Shown here piece by piece: positions 26,036 through 38,615 of a stretch of DNA of 64,000 bases. Origin of the DNA: Trichobilharzia regenti (lineage: Eukaryota > Platyhelminthes > Trematoda > Strigeidida > Schistosomatidae); contig CALYDD020000394.1 of the NCBI GenBank assembly GCA_944472135.2, positions 223,128 through 287,127 of the forward strand. The letters are read 5' to 3'. A program made the position numbers and the translations under genes. Position 1 is the stretch's first letter; the number at the start of each line of letters is the position of its first letter. Below the pieces are notes generated by a model. That model saw only the letters and a list, made by a program, of their open reading frames with translations. It had not been told where the DNA came from and searched no databases.

Positions 26036-29000
26036 GTTTTTCAAAGTATTCGTTAAACTTTCATTAATAAATTAGTCAATTAAGAAAAAAACAGAAATGT
26101 TCACTAGTTATTGTCAGAATGAAATGAGCTCAGAAGTAATAAGAGTTTGAATTTTATTACGGTGCAGAATTAGCAAACAGACAAACTGCAAATACAAGTA
26201 TAGACAAGTTCAAACACGATGTACATTACAGTAATGATAACTGAAAGAAGGATGATAAATTATTGAAACCATCCAAAATGTCCCTACTAACATCCCTACA
26301 AATATCGTCATGAAAAAAAGGTGAATAAGAATCTTCAAATTGCCATTCCCTTGTGGATCTGAATCTGACTGACTCTGAACTGATTAATTTTGAATTAAAA
26401 CATTAGGACTTTTAGCAGAATATTTGACATCCAAAGGCACACAAGACATGTAATTTTGCTGAAACACTTTGGATTAGAGATCAGCCAGACATTCAAAAGC
26501 CCAGCATCATTATATGGCTAGTTACGTAGTGAACGATTATATCGAATTTACACAATCTAAACAAGTATTACATCAAAGACTTGTCTACAGATCATCGTCA
26601 GTCAACATTCGCCCTTACAAGTCCTTCTGATGGAAAACCTAAATAAAAATACAAGTCAAAATTTGAATCCCAAACTATTCCATGGATGAAAATAAAGCAT
26701 ATTTACAGTCTCGTTGATAAATATATATATATCGTTTCGTCGATATAAGGTATTGCCTCACCTGTCAGAAAGGAAACAGCTAAGAGTGAAATACGGTTAG
26801 AATTTTTTGATTGTAAACATTTGGAATAGGTAAATAGTGACTTGTGTGAGCATACTGTGTATTTTAATAAAGTGTTCCAAACATCATTGCTAAGTACTAG
26901 TGGTAGTAGGATTTTATTTGAGACATCCTGTGGAATTGTGTTGTATTCGACCATAATTTTCTCGTTTTCAGAAATAACATGTCTCGATACTCCTTGATAC
27001 AGTAAGTTCATTAATTAAATATTGAAGTTAGCTGAAATGTTTACCCAAAATTTTGTCGTGTTATGGAACAGTCTGATAGTTGAATTTTATAATATTATTT
27101 TATGATTTACATGAGAAATTGAACAGAAAACATTGGTCGACTTCCGCATCTCTGAAACTCTATCCATTTTTCCTTATATTTTGTATCCCGTAGTATACGA
27201 GGTCTGAAAGTTCTTTCTATATGACAGTGACACACTAGCTGCCTTTCTGAGCTGTATGTTCTTACTGACATGACTGAGCCAACAGTATATAAAGCGAACT
27301 CGCAATTCTCAAAGTTAACTTCCAGTGAATATTTATTCTGTGGATATCCTTGATGACTTCAACTTACACATTTGAGTGACAGTGGGTTTCTTTTAATTGG
27401 ATGTTAACAGAACTCTATGAGAATGAACGTGTGAGTGTATTAGAAAAGTGCATACTTGTCAGTCAGTAACCGTGTAAAACTAAAAGCGTAAGGAAAGGAA
27501 CTTAGAAGTAATGGAGAAGACTTCTGGTCAGTGATGGAGACGCAGTCTATCAGATACTCTCCATCATTCGGTATTCATTATGAAGTATTCATTAAGAAGC
27601 TGATCAGTTAGTGGCTTTAGCACTAGACTGGAAAAATGTAAGCGACTAAATACAAAATCCCAAAGGACATCCAAATATTTCCCTGGATATATCGATTCAC
27701 TGCATTAACAATTATGCTTTCCGAGCAATAAATAACTTTGCAGTAAATACATGATACTTATTGGTCTCAAGAATAGTCATATCCCCTGCAGGGTGGCTAG
27801 ATTACCTAGACAAAGGTTTCATATAAAAAATCTTTGAATGACGAAACAGTAGCCATCTTTTTCAAGGACAAATAAATACTGAAATACAATTGTTTTGCGT
27901 AATTCGAATCCATTTCATAGTGTATTCCGCCGATAACCACTGTAATGAGGCATTATATTTCAGTTAAAACATGATAATGAAAACAATATTAACGAAAACA
28001 TTCAAGTACAGAAGTGAATGCCAGATGTGAAACACATACAAAGCGGCTAATCAATGCGGGATTAGTAAGATCCCAAATGAGTTGAGCATAAACCTGAGAA
28101 TGTGAGAAAATGATTTAATATTTATTTAATTTAATACAAGAGGTGTAAAAGTGAATGTGAGTCTGCCATAGCATACACAATTTTTGACACTCATTTAAGT
28201 ATTCATCATATCAAAACAACGTCAATTAAATCCTTTCTGAGTACTTTCGAACTATTCTGTTGTCTTTTTAGATCGTGGATATCATCGATATCATCTGTGC
28301 CTAAAACTACACTTTATAATTCATTTCCATGAATTGCTGAGTGAATGCAGTGACATTTCATGGTTTGCTTGATAGATAAACTTTGTACATTCTTGCCCAG
28401 TATTAGCTGTTCACTATTCCTGTTGTAAAATCTTGAAATTCTCTTTTAAACGTGACAGTTTTTTTCACTATATGTCCATTTTGAAACTGTGATATCATTA
28501 AAATAAAGTTTTTCAATAATTCTTTCGAGCGGTCCCGTTCACTACAAGTTTTCTTTGATTTCAGAGATATTACTCGCTACCAGAAACAGAAGGCATCTAT
28601 GTTTAAGCGTCAGTGCATATGATTTTCATTGGCTTCATCTGCTCAGCCAATTATTTCATGCATCAAAGAACTCACTAAAAAGTAGCTTTCTATCATGTAA
28701 TGGTATGCGCAGCATTTCGATTTGCAACACCGGTATTTTTACTGGTAGCGTTCCAAAACAAAGCTGTGAATGTATCTTGCTCGTCCCTTGCTTAGACAGC
28801 CATACTAGATGAAGTTAAGAAAGCCGATGAGGAACCCAGTTAATTGTACACTCTTTGTAAATAGTTCCATAGAAGCAACCAAATCGGTTGATAAGTAAGG
28901 ATAATTCCGTATATAACGGAAGCTTTTCACTCGCTAGGTCTAATCATTTGACAGCATAGTGATAACTATCAAAGAGAATGCAATAAGCACAGTTGAAAAA

Positions 29001-32000
29001 AAGAAATCGTAGAAAATATAGTCAGCACGAAGTAAAGTTAACGAAATTACCTACCGATCCCAACAAATTCATTATCCTTCTGTGAAGACTAATTCATCCC
29101 CCCCCCAACATTCCAGGTAAAAGCGTAGATCTAATTTTAATTTCGCGTTTGCAACTTGAACTCATTCATCATTATTATGATTATTAGACTGAATCGAAAG
29201 TCAAAGTCAGTTGTGGTCTTTGAGTTATCTGTTGTGCTGGTACTTGACCTACAGATTTGTTGAAGGAATGTAGGCATAACTCAGTATTAAATGAACTATG
29301 ATGGCAATATCAATATTGTACACGATAAGGAACTATTGGAAAGCAGGTTCAGGAATAGCTACCTTAGCTTGTGCTAACAATCACACAGAAGACATGTTGT
29401 ATTCTGAATACCTGTGCCCATGAAACTAGAGATTTGAAAGTGACACTCTTCGATTTCCAGATCAATGCAGATCTCTAAGCAAGAGAGGTATTGATAAAAC
29501 ACTTATGGAGACATTACAAATTCGGTTGAAGTTCACTTGATGAAAGTAATTAAACCAAGGGTGAAAAATATTATCAGAGTTGACGTCGCTTTAAAACTAG
29601 TGTTGACTAGGATATGTAGAAGATCACTGAGTGATTTGTGATAGGGTAGCACAGCACGTAACACAAGTGGATGAATGTAAATTTCACATGCACTCAACTG
29701 ACACTATTTTTTACCGACTATTATCGCATCACATACTTGTATCTGAATACAATTTCTGGCATAATTTTCGTTTTCGTTTCTAACTATTTGTATTCTAAAA
29801 TTTATAGATTTATAACTGCACATCCTGAAGAAGCATCCTGAAGCATCCATTGAAAACAGTTGTGCACGTTCAAAAAGTGTTTACTTTTTCTTAGTATACC
29901 ATACCAATATTTAAGTTACAAGCAAAAAGATTCAACAGTGACCACATATTTCAAATAATCCATCTGACCAGATGTTCACTGCAGAAACTATGCACTGTTC
30001 AAGGTGTTAACAGATTGAGTAAGTCTGCAATAGTAGTTACATTAGGCCTGATTTCAGTGACTATAGGATATTTGTTGAACTCATCAGTCGACTGTCTCAG
30101 ACACATGTTCAAATGACAGAACTCTAAACGAATTGGCATCTATTCTGAATCGCCCAGTCACACAAACCGTTTTTGCTTGAATAAAGTGATATGTTATAGG
30201 TCATGCCACATTTTTTAGGCAGTCAATGGGCAAATAGGCTATTACGGACCAGTTCGTTTCCAGTGTGTAACGTAATAAATAGATTAAGCATGGAGCCAGC
30301 ACGAACCCACAAATACCCCGAAAAAATAATTTAGTTCGCACATTTTATCCCTTCGTAAACTTGAACAAAGCAGGGAAAAAAACCCGAGGAGGATAACATG
30401 AAGTTATTTTCTTTCGTTTGTTGTTTATAACAGTAAATGATTTTAATATTGATTTTATCAAATATTCACATGAAGGTCGATGTCCCTTCTATCCAGTGAA
30501 TAAAAAGCTTACTGGGAGGGAAAGAAAGTCTAGAGTAATGAGAGAATGTGGTAGTTTCAAAAGGGGTGTAATATTAGTAGCTAACAGTTCGTGCCACTTA
30601 ATACCACTGATTGAATGATACCAGTAGTCATATAAAGAGCAAGTCAAGCAGCAGTATTTCTCGGTCAGATTATCGAAGTGATCTAAATACCTGGGGATAG
30701 TTTCGCTGGATTTCGATCCAAGTCATCACTTCCCCTATTATATCCTCTGAGAAGAGACTGTCAACCAGAAATGACTAAACAGCACTTTGTGTGGCCTCTA
30801 AGAACAAATCGTTTAGACGGTGTATTACATGAGACGATAATCACTGAAATGTAAATCGATATAGGAGTTCGCTTGACAGTTTTCAAGCAGTCACTGTTCA
30901 AAAACAATATGGATGTGTCCCTTATCCTGAAATTACGGATTCTAGACAGTAAGATTAAACAAGGTGAGATTCTGGTAGACTTCTTCCTCACAATCTTAGT
31001 AAATGAATTTATAAAAGATTTCTTATACAAGTTGGATGCTTATCGTCATCATATTCATGTTACATCTATCTTAACTATTGAGAATTAGTGATGAAATTTA
31101 ATAGCCTCCGTCCTTGGCTTTCTTTCCGTTTTGGAAAGATGCAGTATAACATTTCGTAATTTGTCATTCTCGGGCTAACCAGGTAGGTAAATGTGTTACT
31201 TTTGAGAAGCATGTGTGGCATAAACAAATTCACAGGACTGCACATTCATTTCCCTAAAAAATGCGTCCATTACATACAAAAGAAAACATTGTAAAATACA
31301 TTGAGAACAGGGTAAGAAAATCAATTATGGAAGGAACTTGAATATATTCGTGGAACCTTATTAGAAATGCTTGTTCTGAGTAGTTTCTTAAAAACGCACG
31401 TGAACAAACTAGACAGATAAACAGAAACTAAATAAGCAGATACCAAATCAATATTCCCTGTCATAATTTTGATGAGAATTTGTGAAGTGGAATCTGGTTC
31501 TTGAGAATAGCTGGAACTATATAGAAAACATGTGACAGAGCAAAGCTTCACTGTCATCGCCTGGTAGGCTAATGCTCTTTACCAAATCGAAGAGTAAGCT
31601 AGATATTTTGTGTAATTATCAGCTCCAACCCTGACGTGTAGACAGCTTTGTTAGGGATACCGTTGCAGCGTTTAGGCAATTTATCAGTGAAAGCTAGAGA
31701 CTCGATGAGCGTCTATTTTGATAACTAGGAAACGTTCACATCTGAAAAATCTATTACATATGGAGGGGAGTAATGCACCCTCTGTTTCCGATAATTGCAT
31801 AGAATAGATTCAGCTGTTCGAAGGGCTTGACGCATACAGTGGAGTATCAAAGCCTTTTAAATTTTCATCAGAAGCAGCCTTCTTTCCACAATGACAAGGA
31901 AGGATTAGCGAAAAAGCTCTTGGAGAAAGCCAATTGAGTATCTATTGCCAAATAAACATCTCCAAGATAACAGAGGTGGATTGGACACTCTTGTCGAAAC

Positions 32001-33094
32001 TGTCTGCATACTGTCAATTGAAAATCGCTTGAGAAACGACGAGTCATGTGTGAGTCGGAGGTAGCAAAGTAGGAGATGGTGTGAGAATGAGATGAAAATA
32101 TATGGGCGGTCATGAAAGCTGTTAAAGAGGACTTAACTTAGGAGGATGATATAAAGATAAGTTACTGATGCCCTGTGCGGCACACATATTTGCATGGAGA
32201 AACATAGTCGCAATTCAGTATGAGAAGCATTAGTTGATATAAAACCGTATAGAATAGAGAACTATCAATGGCTGTTATAAATATTATTGTCTAATCCCTG
32301 AGCGCCGTTATGAAATATAACATTTTCAGACTAATTCTCAATATGTGTGAACTGTGATCTAAACACAGGACACCTTCTTTGTTTTTCTTGATCACTGTAT
32401 ATGAAATCAGGCACACCCTGTATTTTAATGTGGATAATTTAGGTTTCCACGGGTAACTATGCAGAGATTTCACTGCTACCTGTTTAAATTTCAAATTAAT
32501 TAGCAAACTGAATATTTGGTTTATTAAAAGTTCTCTTAAAATACATGAAAACATGGAACGAATTGTGATAACAACAAAAGCCATAAATGACGTAATCACA
32601 CAAATAACCATTCAGATAAACACTTTACATAAACACGAAGGAAAACAAGCTGTCAGTTTATACAATTCAGAGAATTTGTTACGAAGAGAACTTCCTTTAC
32701 TTAAATGTTCGTTTAGTGACTTGACAGGAATTATTTCCCGTATTCCTCGATTTCAGGCAAGTAAATAAACTAAGTCTGAATGAAGAGATGTCCAAAGACG
32801 GAAAAAATGTATTTTCAGAGCTGTGATGGTTTAGTTAGTTGGCTAGTTTCTAACTGGACAAGACAGTCATAATAGTCATATGGAAATCGAAATTCATAGT
32901 TTGGGCATGTTAGTTTGAATGCTGACCATCTCAGGTACACTTAGAGGATGAAGATTCAATCGATTGATACGAATCACCTCGATTGGTTTCGCTTTGTCTG
33001 CTGTGTGTCCACTTTCAAATAGCTGCCAACCACAAGAACCTTGAATGGCTTAATCTTCCTCATCGGCGTGCAATATTGTAACCACTGACAAATT
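26036..33094. other. Seven kilobases with no gene recognised
   Basis: Long AT-rich stretch without retroelement motifs that I can read. A run of ten C residues lies at about 29097-29106, and a short direct repeat (ATCCTGAAG units) at 29822-29846. Frames of 60-100 codons occur (such as 26703-27011 minus and 32291-32611 minus) but look random in composition and context. Confidence 0.4.
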
Positions 33095-33985
33095 CAGAAA
33101 AACTTGGAGGATCTGGACTTCGCCGATGATAACATGTGTCTGATTTCCCACAAACTGGAAGATATGCATGTGAAGAGCAACAAGCTGGCAGAAGAAGCAT
33201 CAAAGATAGGACTTCAGGTGGACACAGAGAAAACAGAGGTGATGAAGATTCCTGGCCAACAACAACAACAAACAACAATCAGCCAGCATAAATGGGAGGA
33301 ACCTGAAAGAAACAATCCCCTTTACCTACCTAGGAAACATCGTTTCAACTAATAGCGGAACTGACGAGGATATCAAAGCAGGAAGGATCGGAAAAGCAAG
33401 ACAAGCTTTCATTACTCTCAAGTCTGTGTGGAGGTCAACAGCACTCAGCATAAAAAATAAGATCCGGATTTTCAACTCCAATTTGAAGTCAGTGCTACTT
33501 TACGGACCAGAGATTCGCACAGCGCGTCATAAAGAGCGTCTCAAACAAACTACAGACCTTCATTAACAGTTGTCCTTGCTCAATACTCAAGATCAGATGG
33601 CAGGAAGAAATGGAGATTAATTGGCCATACTCTGAGGAAACCATCAAGTGACATCACTAGACAAGGCATTGCTCGATTGGGACCCGAAAGGGAAGCGGCG
33701 AGTTGGTCGTTAGTGCAAGGGTGATTCGGAGGAGGTGATGTGAAGAGGAGATGAAAGCGTGTGGGCAGACTTGGAGCAGGTTGAAAAAGTTGACAGAAAA
33801 CCGAAGGCAATGGAGATACGCAGCTGAAGCCCTATGTTGTGTGAGTGACTTCATATAAATATGAGCAATAGTTTGTGCTCAAAACGTCATCAGTAAAAAT
33901 AACTGTACAACACTGCGTGATTTTTCAAAATAAAATCTTATCCATAATGAAGCTCTATGTTCCTCTAAGAATTAAGGGGTATAAT
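33095..33985 (+). mobile_element. RTE-clade LINE 3' end, plus strand
   Basis: Begins at the RT catalytic block (EDLDFADDNMCLISHKLED, with an extra codon after FADD), then DMHVKSNKLAEEA and the NIVSTNSGTDEDIKA region. It continues through the C-terminal part with stops and shifts to a 3' end at 33949-33985, reading GAAGCTCTATGTTCCTCTAA and then an ATAATAATA tail. The 3' end is split by a 111-bp insertion (33838-33948). It is 5'-truncated at about 33095, close to but not at the truncation point of the copy at 20604-21581. Confidence 0.82.
33838..33948. mobile_element. 111-bp insertion inside the RTE 3' end
   Basis: GAAGCCCTATGT (33826-33837) and GAAGCTCTATGT (33949-33960) are two copies of the same RTE 3' block, which occurs once in the other RTE copies. 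The 111 bp between them are therefore an insertion with a 12-bp target duplication (one mismatch). Its right end, AATAAAATCTTATCC, looks like a LINE or retroposon tail. Family unknown. Confidence 0.65.
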
Positions 33986-34924
33986 AATAATGATAGTTAT
34001 AATCCTTGTGAAATCCCGCAATGCTTCACATTAAATTTATCATATCTTACAAATTATTTTGCCCATGAAACGTATATTAATTTATCCAGTTGATATAAGC
34101 TATGGGTATTCACGTGATTACATTCAGTTGAATAGTTGCATATGCAACTAACTAAATAAAGTTACTGTTAACATCCAAAACTACAATCAAAGTGCGTACT
34201 TGCAATTAGTCACAAACTATGACGAAACAGCTCTCCAACACTGCCTGGTTTTTAGTAGTTCTGTATCTGATAGCACTCTTTTGTCAGACTTGAAAAATAT
34301 CAGATCCTTGCAAATCAACTCTTGCAAAGCAGTTTTTCATATTCGAGTATTTTAGCCGCATTTAGATCATGTCATCAACACTTTATCATCATGAAAATAA
34401 TTGGGTAATTATTTTGTGGTTAATGATGTTTTATTCAATATTCCGAGATGAATAATATAATGGAGAGAAGAGAGCGACTTCGGAAGAAATGAATAAAAGG
34501 TTTGATGTTCTTCTGTATCAACTTTGTCCTCAAATAGCAACTTACCAGTAAGAATTTAGATATCAGATGACATTCAGTCGAATTTCCTCAATTTTTTGTC
34601 GTAAATAATTCAGCTACTCAAATTGAGTTAGTATCATGATTGTGCGTATTATGCATTGTGTTACAACATCTGGTATAAAGTTAAAATCATCTCGGAAAGT
34701 AGCAGTCAGGACAGTGAAAAAAACTAAACAAGTAGCTCAACGAAGTTAACTTCTGCATCCACTTTGAATAGTTTTGACGGAGTAGCACAGAAAACCATCG
34801 ATAGGTTTACTTTACTGAGATTCTTCTTCGCTCCCTGGAGAGAATATCACGAGGATATTTAGATTTCAGTTGTGAAATTGCTGAAAGAACTTTCTTAATC
34901 CGTTCACACTCATGATTGATAGAG
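33986..34924. other. No gene recognised
   Basis: Unassigned AT-rich DNA between the RTE fragment and the SINE. Confidence 0.45.
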
Positions 34925-35112
34925 TTATATATATATATATATTGATTACAGCTTGATTCCATACCGTACTTTTTGTGCAGGTATGGAATTTTCAGCATAT
35001 GACATCGGTAGCCTGAATTTTGCAGGCCGACCATAGATATTAGGTGTGCATCGGCATAAGATCGAACCCTGGACCATGTGGATGGTCTGCGAGAGTCTTA
35101 GAATTAACATCA
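34925..35112 (-). mobile_element. Second tRNA-derived SINE family
   Basis: In the sense (minus) direction a tRNA-like head reads AAGACTCTCGCAGACCATCC, then a GGTTCGATC box B (35060-35068). A roughly 110-bp body follows, ending ATGGAATCAAGCTGTAATC, and an (AT)n tail at 34926-34944. The arm GACCAT.CACATGGT is shared with the SINE at 18357, but the body differs. The body, without the head, recurs at 59117-59250. Box A is mutated or lost, so the true 5' end is uncertain. Confidence 0.7.
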
Positions 35113-35444
35113 ACTGAAGACAATCCACTGTGACCGAAAACATTATTGGAAAATGAGATTCAGTCTAATCACTGGAAGAACTATCTGAACAATATGAACA
35201 GCAATGCCTGGATGTCTGCCCATTTCATCTCACATGAACATAGTGCGTACATAACTTGTGCCTACTCACTTATCTTGTGGCGTATATTAAGATGACTTCA
35301 ACTGAGTGGAAAATTTCTGTTAATATTAGTTCTGGATTATCTTTTGATTATGGTTCAAGTTATCCGTGTAATATGGGGAGAATAGACGTCCGATGTAAGC
35401 GAATTTCTAAAATATTTCCCCTCGATGAAGTCTTTATATTATGA

Positions 35445-35681
35445 ATGAGTTCTGACCCAACAGTTTCTCCAGCTGAAAGATGGACAGCAGATGAGCATGT
35501 TAGCTACATTCAATCAGTCATGAAAAACGACATGTATGAATGTTGTCCAGGTCATTTTCAGATGGATAATATGCAACAAGCATTTTATGCATTGACGCGA
35601 AGACATCCAGTCGTGGCAAACCAAGCAAATAACTATCTTAATGATGAAGTCAACTGTCTAGTGCTATTGGATTCAAAATAA
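35445..35681 (+). CDS. Unassigned 78-codon ORF, possible small gene or exon
   Basis: An ATG-started frame encoding a compact, soluble-looking peptide. It begins MSSDPTVSPAERWTADE, has an aromatic and cysteine-containing middle (YECCPGHF), then ALTRRHPVVANQANNY, and ends LVLLDSK. Residue composition is balanced, unlike the Ile/Phe/Tyr/Ser-rich chance frames around it. There is no signal peptide or membrane segment. The start is simply the first ATG. I cannot identify a family; it could be a small gene, an exon, a processed pseudogene piece or chance. Confidence 0.3.
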   Translation: MSSDPTVSPAERWTADEHVSYIQSVMKNDMYECCPGHFQMDNMQQAFYALTRRHPVVANQANNYLNDEVNCLVLLDSK

Positions 35682-37159
35682 CAGAATCACTGCACTTTGT
35701 CAGTACGACATCGTTTGAATAGCACAATAAATGTCAACGGATGAGGACTAAATACTTTACTCCATTGCACAAATGACAAATCTTAGTAGTTTGATTGTTT
35801 GATCGAATGAAAACCGTATTGCATTTTTATATTAAGCAAGAAAACGTGGTTCACAAAATTTGATAGCAAATATTCATTCATAAGACTGTCCTTAATTTTT
35901 GTGTGAAATAGAAGTTCAATTAAAGGACTCCCAAACTGTTTCTGCCCTAACTTATTTCTCCATCTTGAAACGTTTCTGTATTTGAGTATACACTAAATGT
36001 TGATACTGAAGTGAGAAACTTTGTTGAATAATGTACCACTAATATTTTTTCACTCTGTAAGACAGTTTGACAAATTCATTTCATAGTTAGAAATTCTATT
36101 TTGAATTTCTGCTAAACATTTCAGTGAAATTTATGTCTTTTCAATGATATTCAGTGTCAACATGAAAAAAGAAGCTTCCCCATTTTTTCGTAATTTTTAT
36201 TTTCCGGTTCTGTTTGAGTTGTAAGTAGTCGAAACAATTCTGAATAAAAACAAAAAGGAGCTCGTTTTTTATTGCTACTTTTCATGTACCTGCAAGTATA
36301 CCATTGAGATGGAAACCGGAAAGGTATTAGTGAGCATGACACAATTTATAATGCTATTCAGGTCAACTGGTGTCAATTTAGTTCTTAAACTGCAATTTAT
36401 ATTAAGTCATTGAAAAATTATTCAAATGGTAGATGAAATCTATTGAACACGAAGGCGAAGCTCTGAACATAACAAATTTTGAACAGATTGAAAACTTTTA
36501 TCGTATCCACAGTGTGTCTAACCAACTTTGCGTCAAATTATTTATAGTGATATTTATTCCGTAGTCAAGAATAATTCCAAGAATGAGATCATACGAATTA
36601 TTATTATTACTTATGTTAGTTTATAAATGTATGCTTCTGATACTTGAATTATTTTCTCTCAAATGTTCGTTGAATCTACTTCGGGAGGTTGTTTTTTGAA
36701 GAATCCTGTTTTTGAAATGACATTATTTAAAAATGAAATGAATATTCTTTATTGGCTCTCGATATATAAATTTCACTATCGAAGTTATACTGAAGTATAT
36801 GGAACTACGAGGAATCGACTGCATGGAACTGTGTTCACTTACAAATCGAACAGACAATAATTAGAGCGTTGGAAGAATATACCGTATTTTAATTCACTTA
36901 AGTAGAACTATTTTGATTCGGTTCAAGATGTCATACTCAAATTACAGATACCACCTTAAATTCTGAAAGGAACATGTGGCTTCAGCAAGGCATCTCCATT
37001 TCAGCCTATACACTTTATTACGTGAATGCATTTAAGGTATGACTCTCTATTCACAAAGTCTCCTTCATGTCAAACTCGAATAAAATTAATTTGTGTATCT
37101 TATTTCAGTATTTCAAAGTACTGAACAACTATTACTGATGACAGACTGAAGGCAACAAA
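35682..37159. other. No gene recognised
   Basis: AT-rich unassigned sequence up to the left edge of the palindrome. Confidence 0.45.
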
Positions 37160-37182
37160 CTTGAACACAGCAAGAACAACAA

Positions 37183-37245
37183 TTGTACCAGGATAATATG
37201 AGCTCATCTTTCATTATTTTGGCGATTCTTCTCAACTGGTTACAA
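37183..37245 (-). ncRNA. Decayed hammerhead-like fold, left arm copy
   Basis: Exact reverse-complement counterpart of the fold at 42322-42384, with the same paired stems and the same core changes. Confidence 0.5.
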
Positions 37246-37630
37246 CCTGAACGTTAAAAATTATAAATTACATTAAAGATATGAACACACTTTTCCAAGA
37301 TCATAAGGAGTAATTCGTTGGTAGGAAGTAAAAGTAACATTAGTCCGGAATGATTTAACTGATTAGGAGTTACAAACACTGACTATTTATAGAATAATTA
37401 GACAATTAGGCTTGGAAACAAAAAGCAGGGCTTCGTATATATATGTGTGTATAGAAACAAGGTTTAGTTAGAAAGAGCATAACAAAAAGGTAGATTACGT
37501 AACTAAAGGAAACGTCTTATCTAATAGCCAATAGAAAAAAGGACAGAAAAGAAACGAGGTAGGGTGAGCCATGTTTAGATGAGAGAGTAGAGTTTTCTAT
37601 GCATGAAAAAAGCGACTCATGAAAATTGCA

Positions 37631-37979
37631 TATTTTTTTGTTATCACCAGAACAGTGCAAGATTCATCCCTGTCTCTTTCTGTGTACATAGATTCGGTTT
37701 AAGTCGTTTGATGGTAATTGCTTCAGCAAAGCGTAGCAAGCTAGGATTCTTTTCATTGTTCATTGTGTCTTTCAGGCTGTAGACAGATAATTTGCCATTA
37801 AATGGAGACTGGTCATGCTGTAGACACCCTGAAGTCGTTCAAAATAATCAACAAGCGAAAGAAACCTAGCTTGCTACGCTTTGCTGAAGCAATTACCATC
37901 AAACGACTTAAACCGAATCTATGTACACAGAAAGAGACAGGGATGAATCTTGCACTGTTCTGGTGATAACAAAAAAATA
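37631..37979. mobile_element. Nested miniature PLE of two inverted 3' ends
   Basis: Perfect 115-bp inverted repeats (37631-37745 and 37865-37979) enclose about 119 bp. On the plus strand, 37865 onward encodes a PLE C-terminus (LLRFAEAITIKRLKPNLCTQ to an FW-stop near 37964), extended upstream by SFKIINKRKKP. The left copy encodes the same tail on the minus strand. Further in, the two sides are only loosely similar. The right palindrome arm lacks this element and has about 30 bp of other sequence (CATGGATAATCC...) at that point, so it arrived after the palindrome or displaced that sequence. This C-terminus belongs to a PLE subfamily close to the one at 42910-43022. Confidence 0.8.
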
Positions 37980-38099
37980 AAACACGTAGATCAGCGAAGA
38001 GTCTCTTTTCGGCGAATTCATTTTCTTAGCTGTACAATCGCAAATATATATGCATTGTTTTGTATGTATGTGTACATTAAGTTTGTCAAACAAAGTTAC

Positions 38100-38545
38100 A
38101 ATTGGTTAAGGTTACTTTTAACTAAACAAGTGGAGGATGGTAATATAGGTCAAGAAAATTAAGTGCTAATGAAACTAGGGTAGTAAAAAAATGATGAGTT
38201 GTCACAAACAGTTGTAATAATAATAGTGAGTTTTACTCAGGATGCACATAGAAACAAAGTAGATAATGCGAAACTATGTAAGAGATCTAAGTGGATACAA
38301 GAATTATAATTGCTTAAGGTTATTTTAACTAAACAAGTAAAGGTTGGTAATATAAGTCAAGACCATTAAGTGCTAGGGTAGTAACAAAGGTGATGAGTTG
38401 TCACAAACAGTTGTTAAAAGAAGTTATGCAATAATAATATGAATAGTTTGATGAGTGAGTTTTACTCAGGATGCACATAGAAACAAAGTAGATAATACGA
38501 AACTATGTAAGAGAAAAAAAAAAAAAAAAGAATTATAAGCAATTA
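38100..38545 (-). repeat. Tandem duplication in PLE 3' UTR, left arm
   Basis: Two direct units of about 210-225 bp. Each includes GATGAGTTGTCACAAACAGT, then GAGTTTTACTCAGGATGCAC and an AAACTATGTAAGAG segment. The inner unit carries the 16-A run at 38514-38529. The same duplication is mirrored in the right arm. Confidence 0.8.
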
Positions 38546-38615
38546 AGGAACAGGCGAAGAAACAAAATTAAGTCATCAAAATAAAAATAAAAGCTCAAAA
38601 CAAATCAAAACATTG

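Noticed and set aside
34926..34944. AT microsatellite as an origin or promoter
   Set aside because: It is positioned as the 3' tail of a SINE, which explains it.
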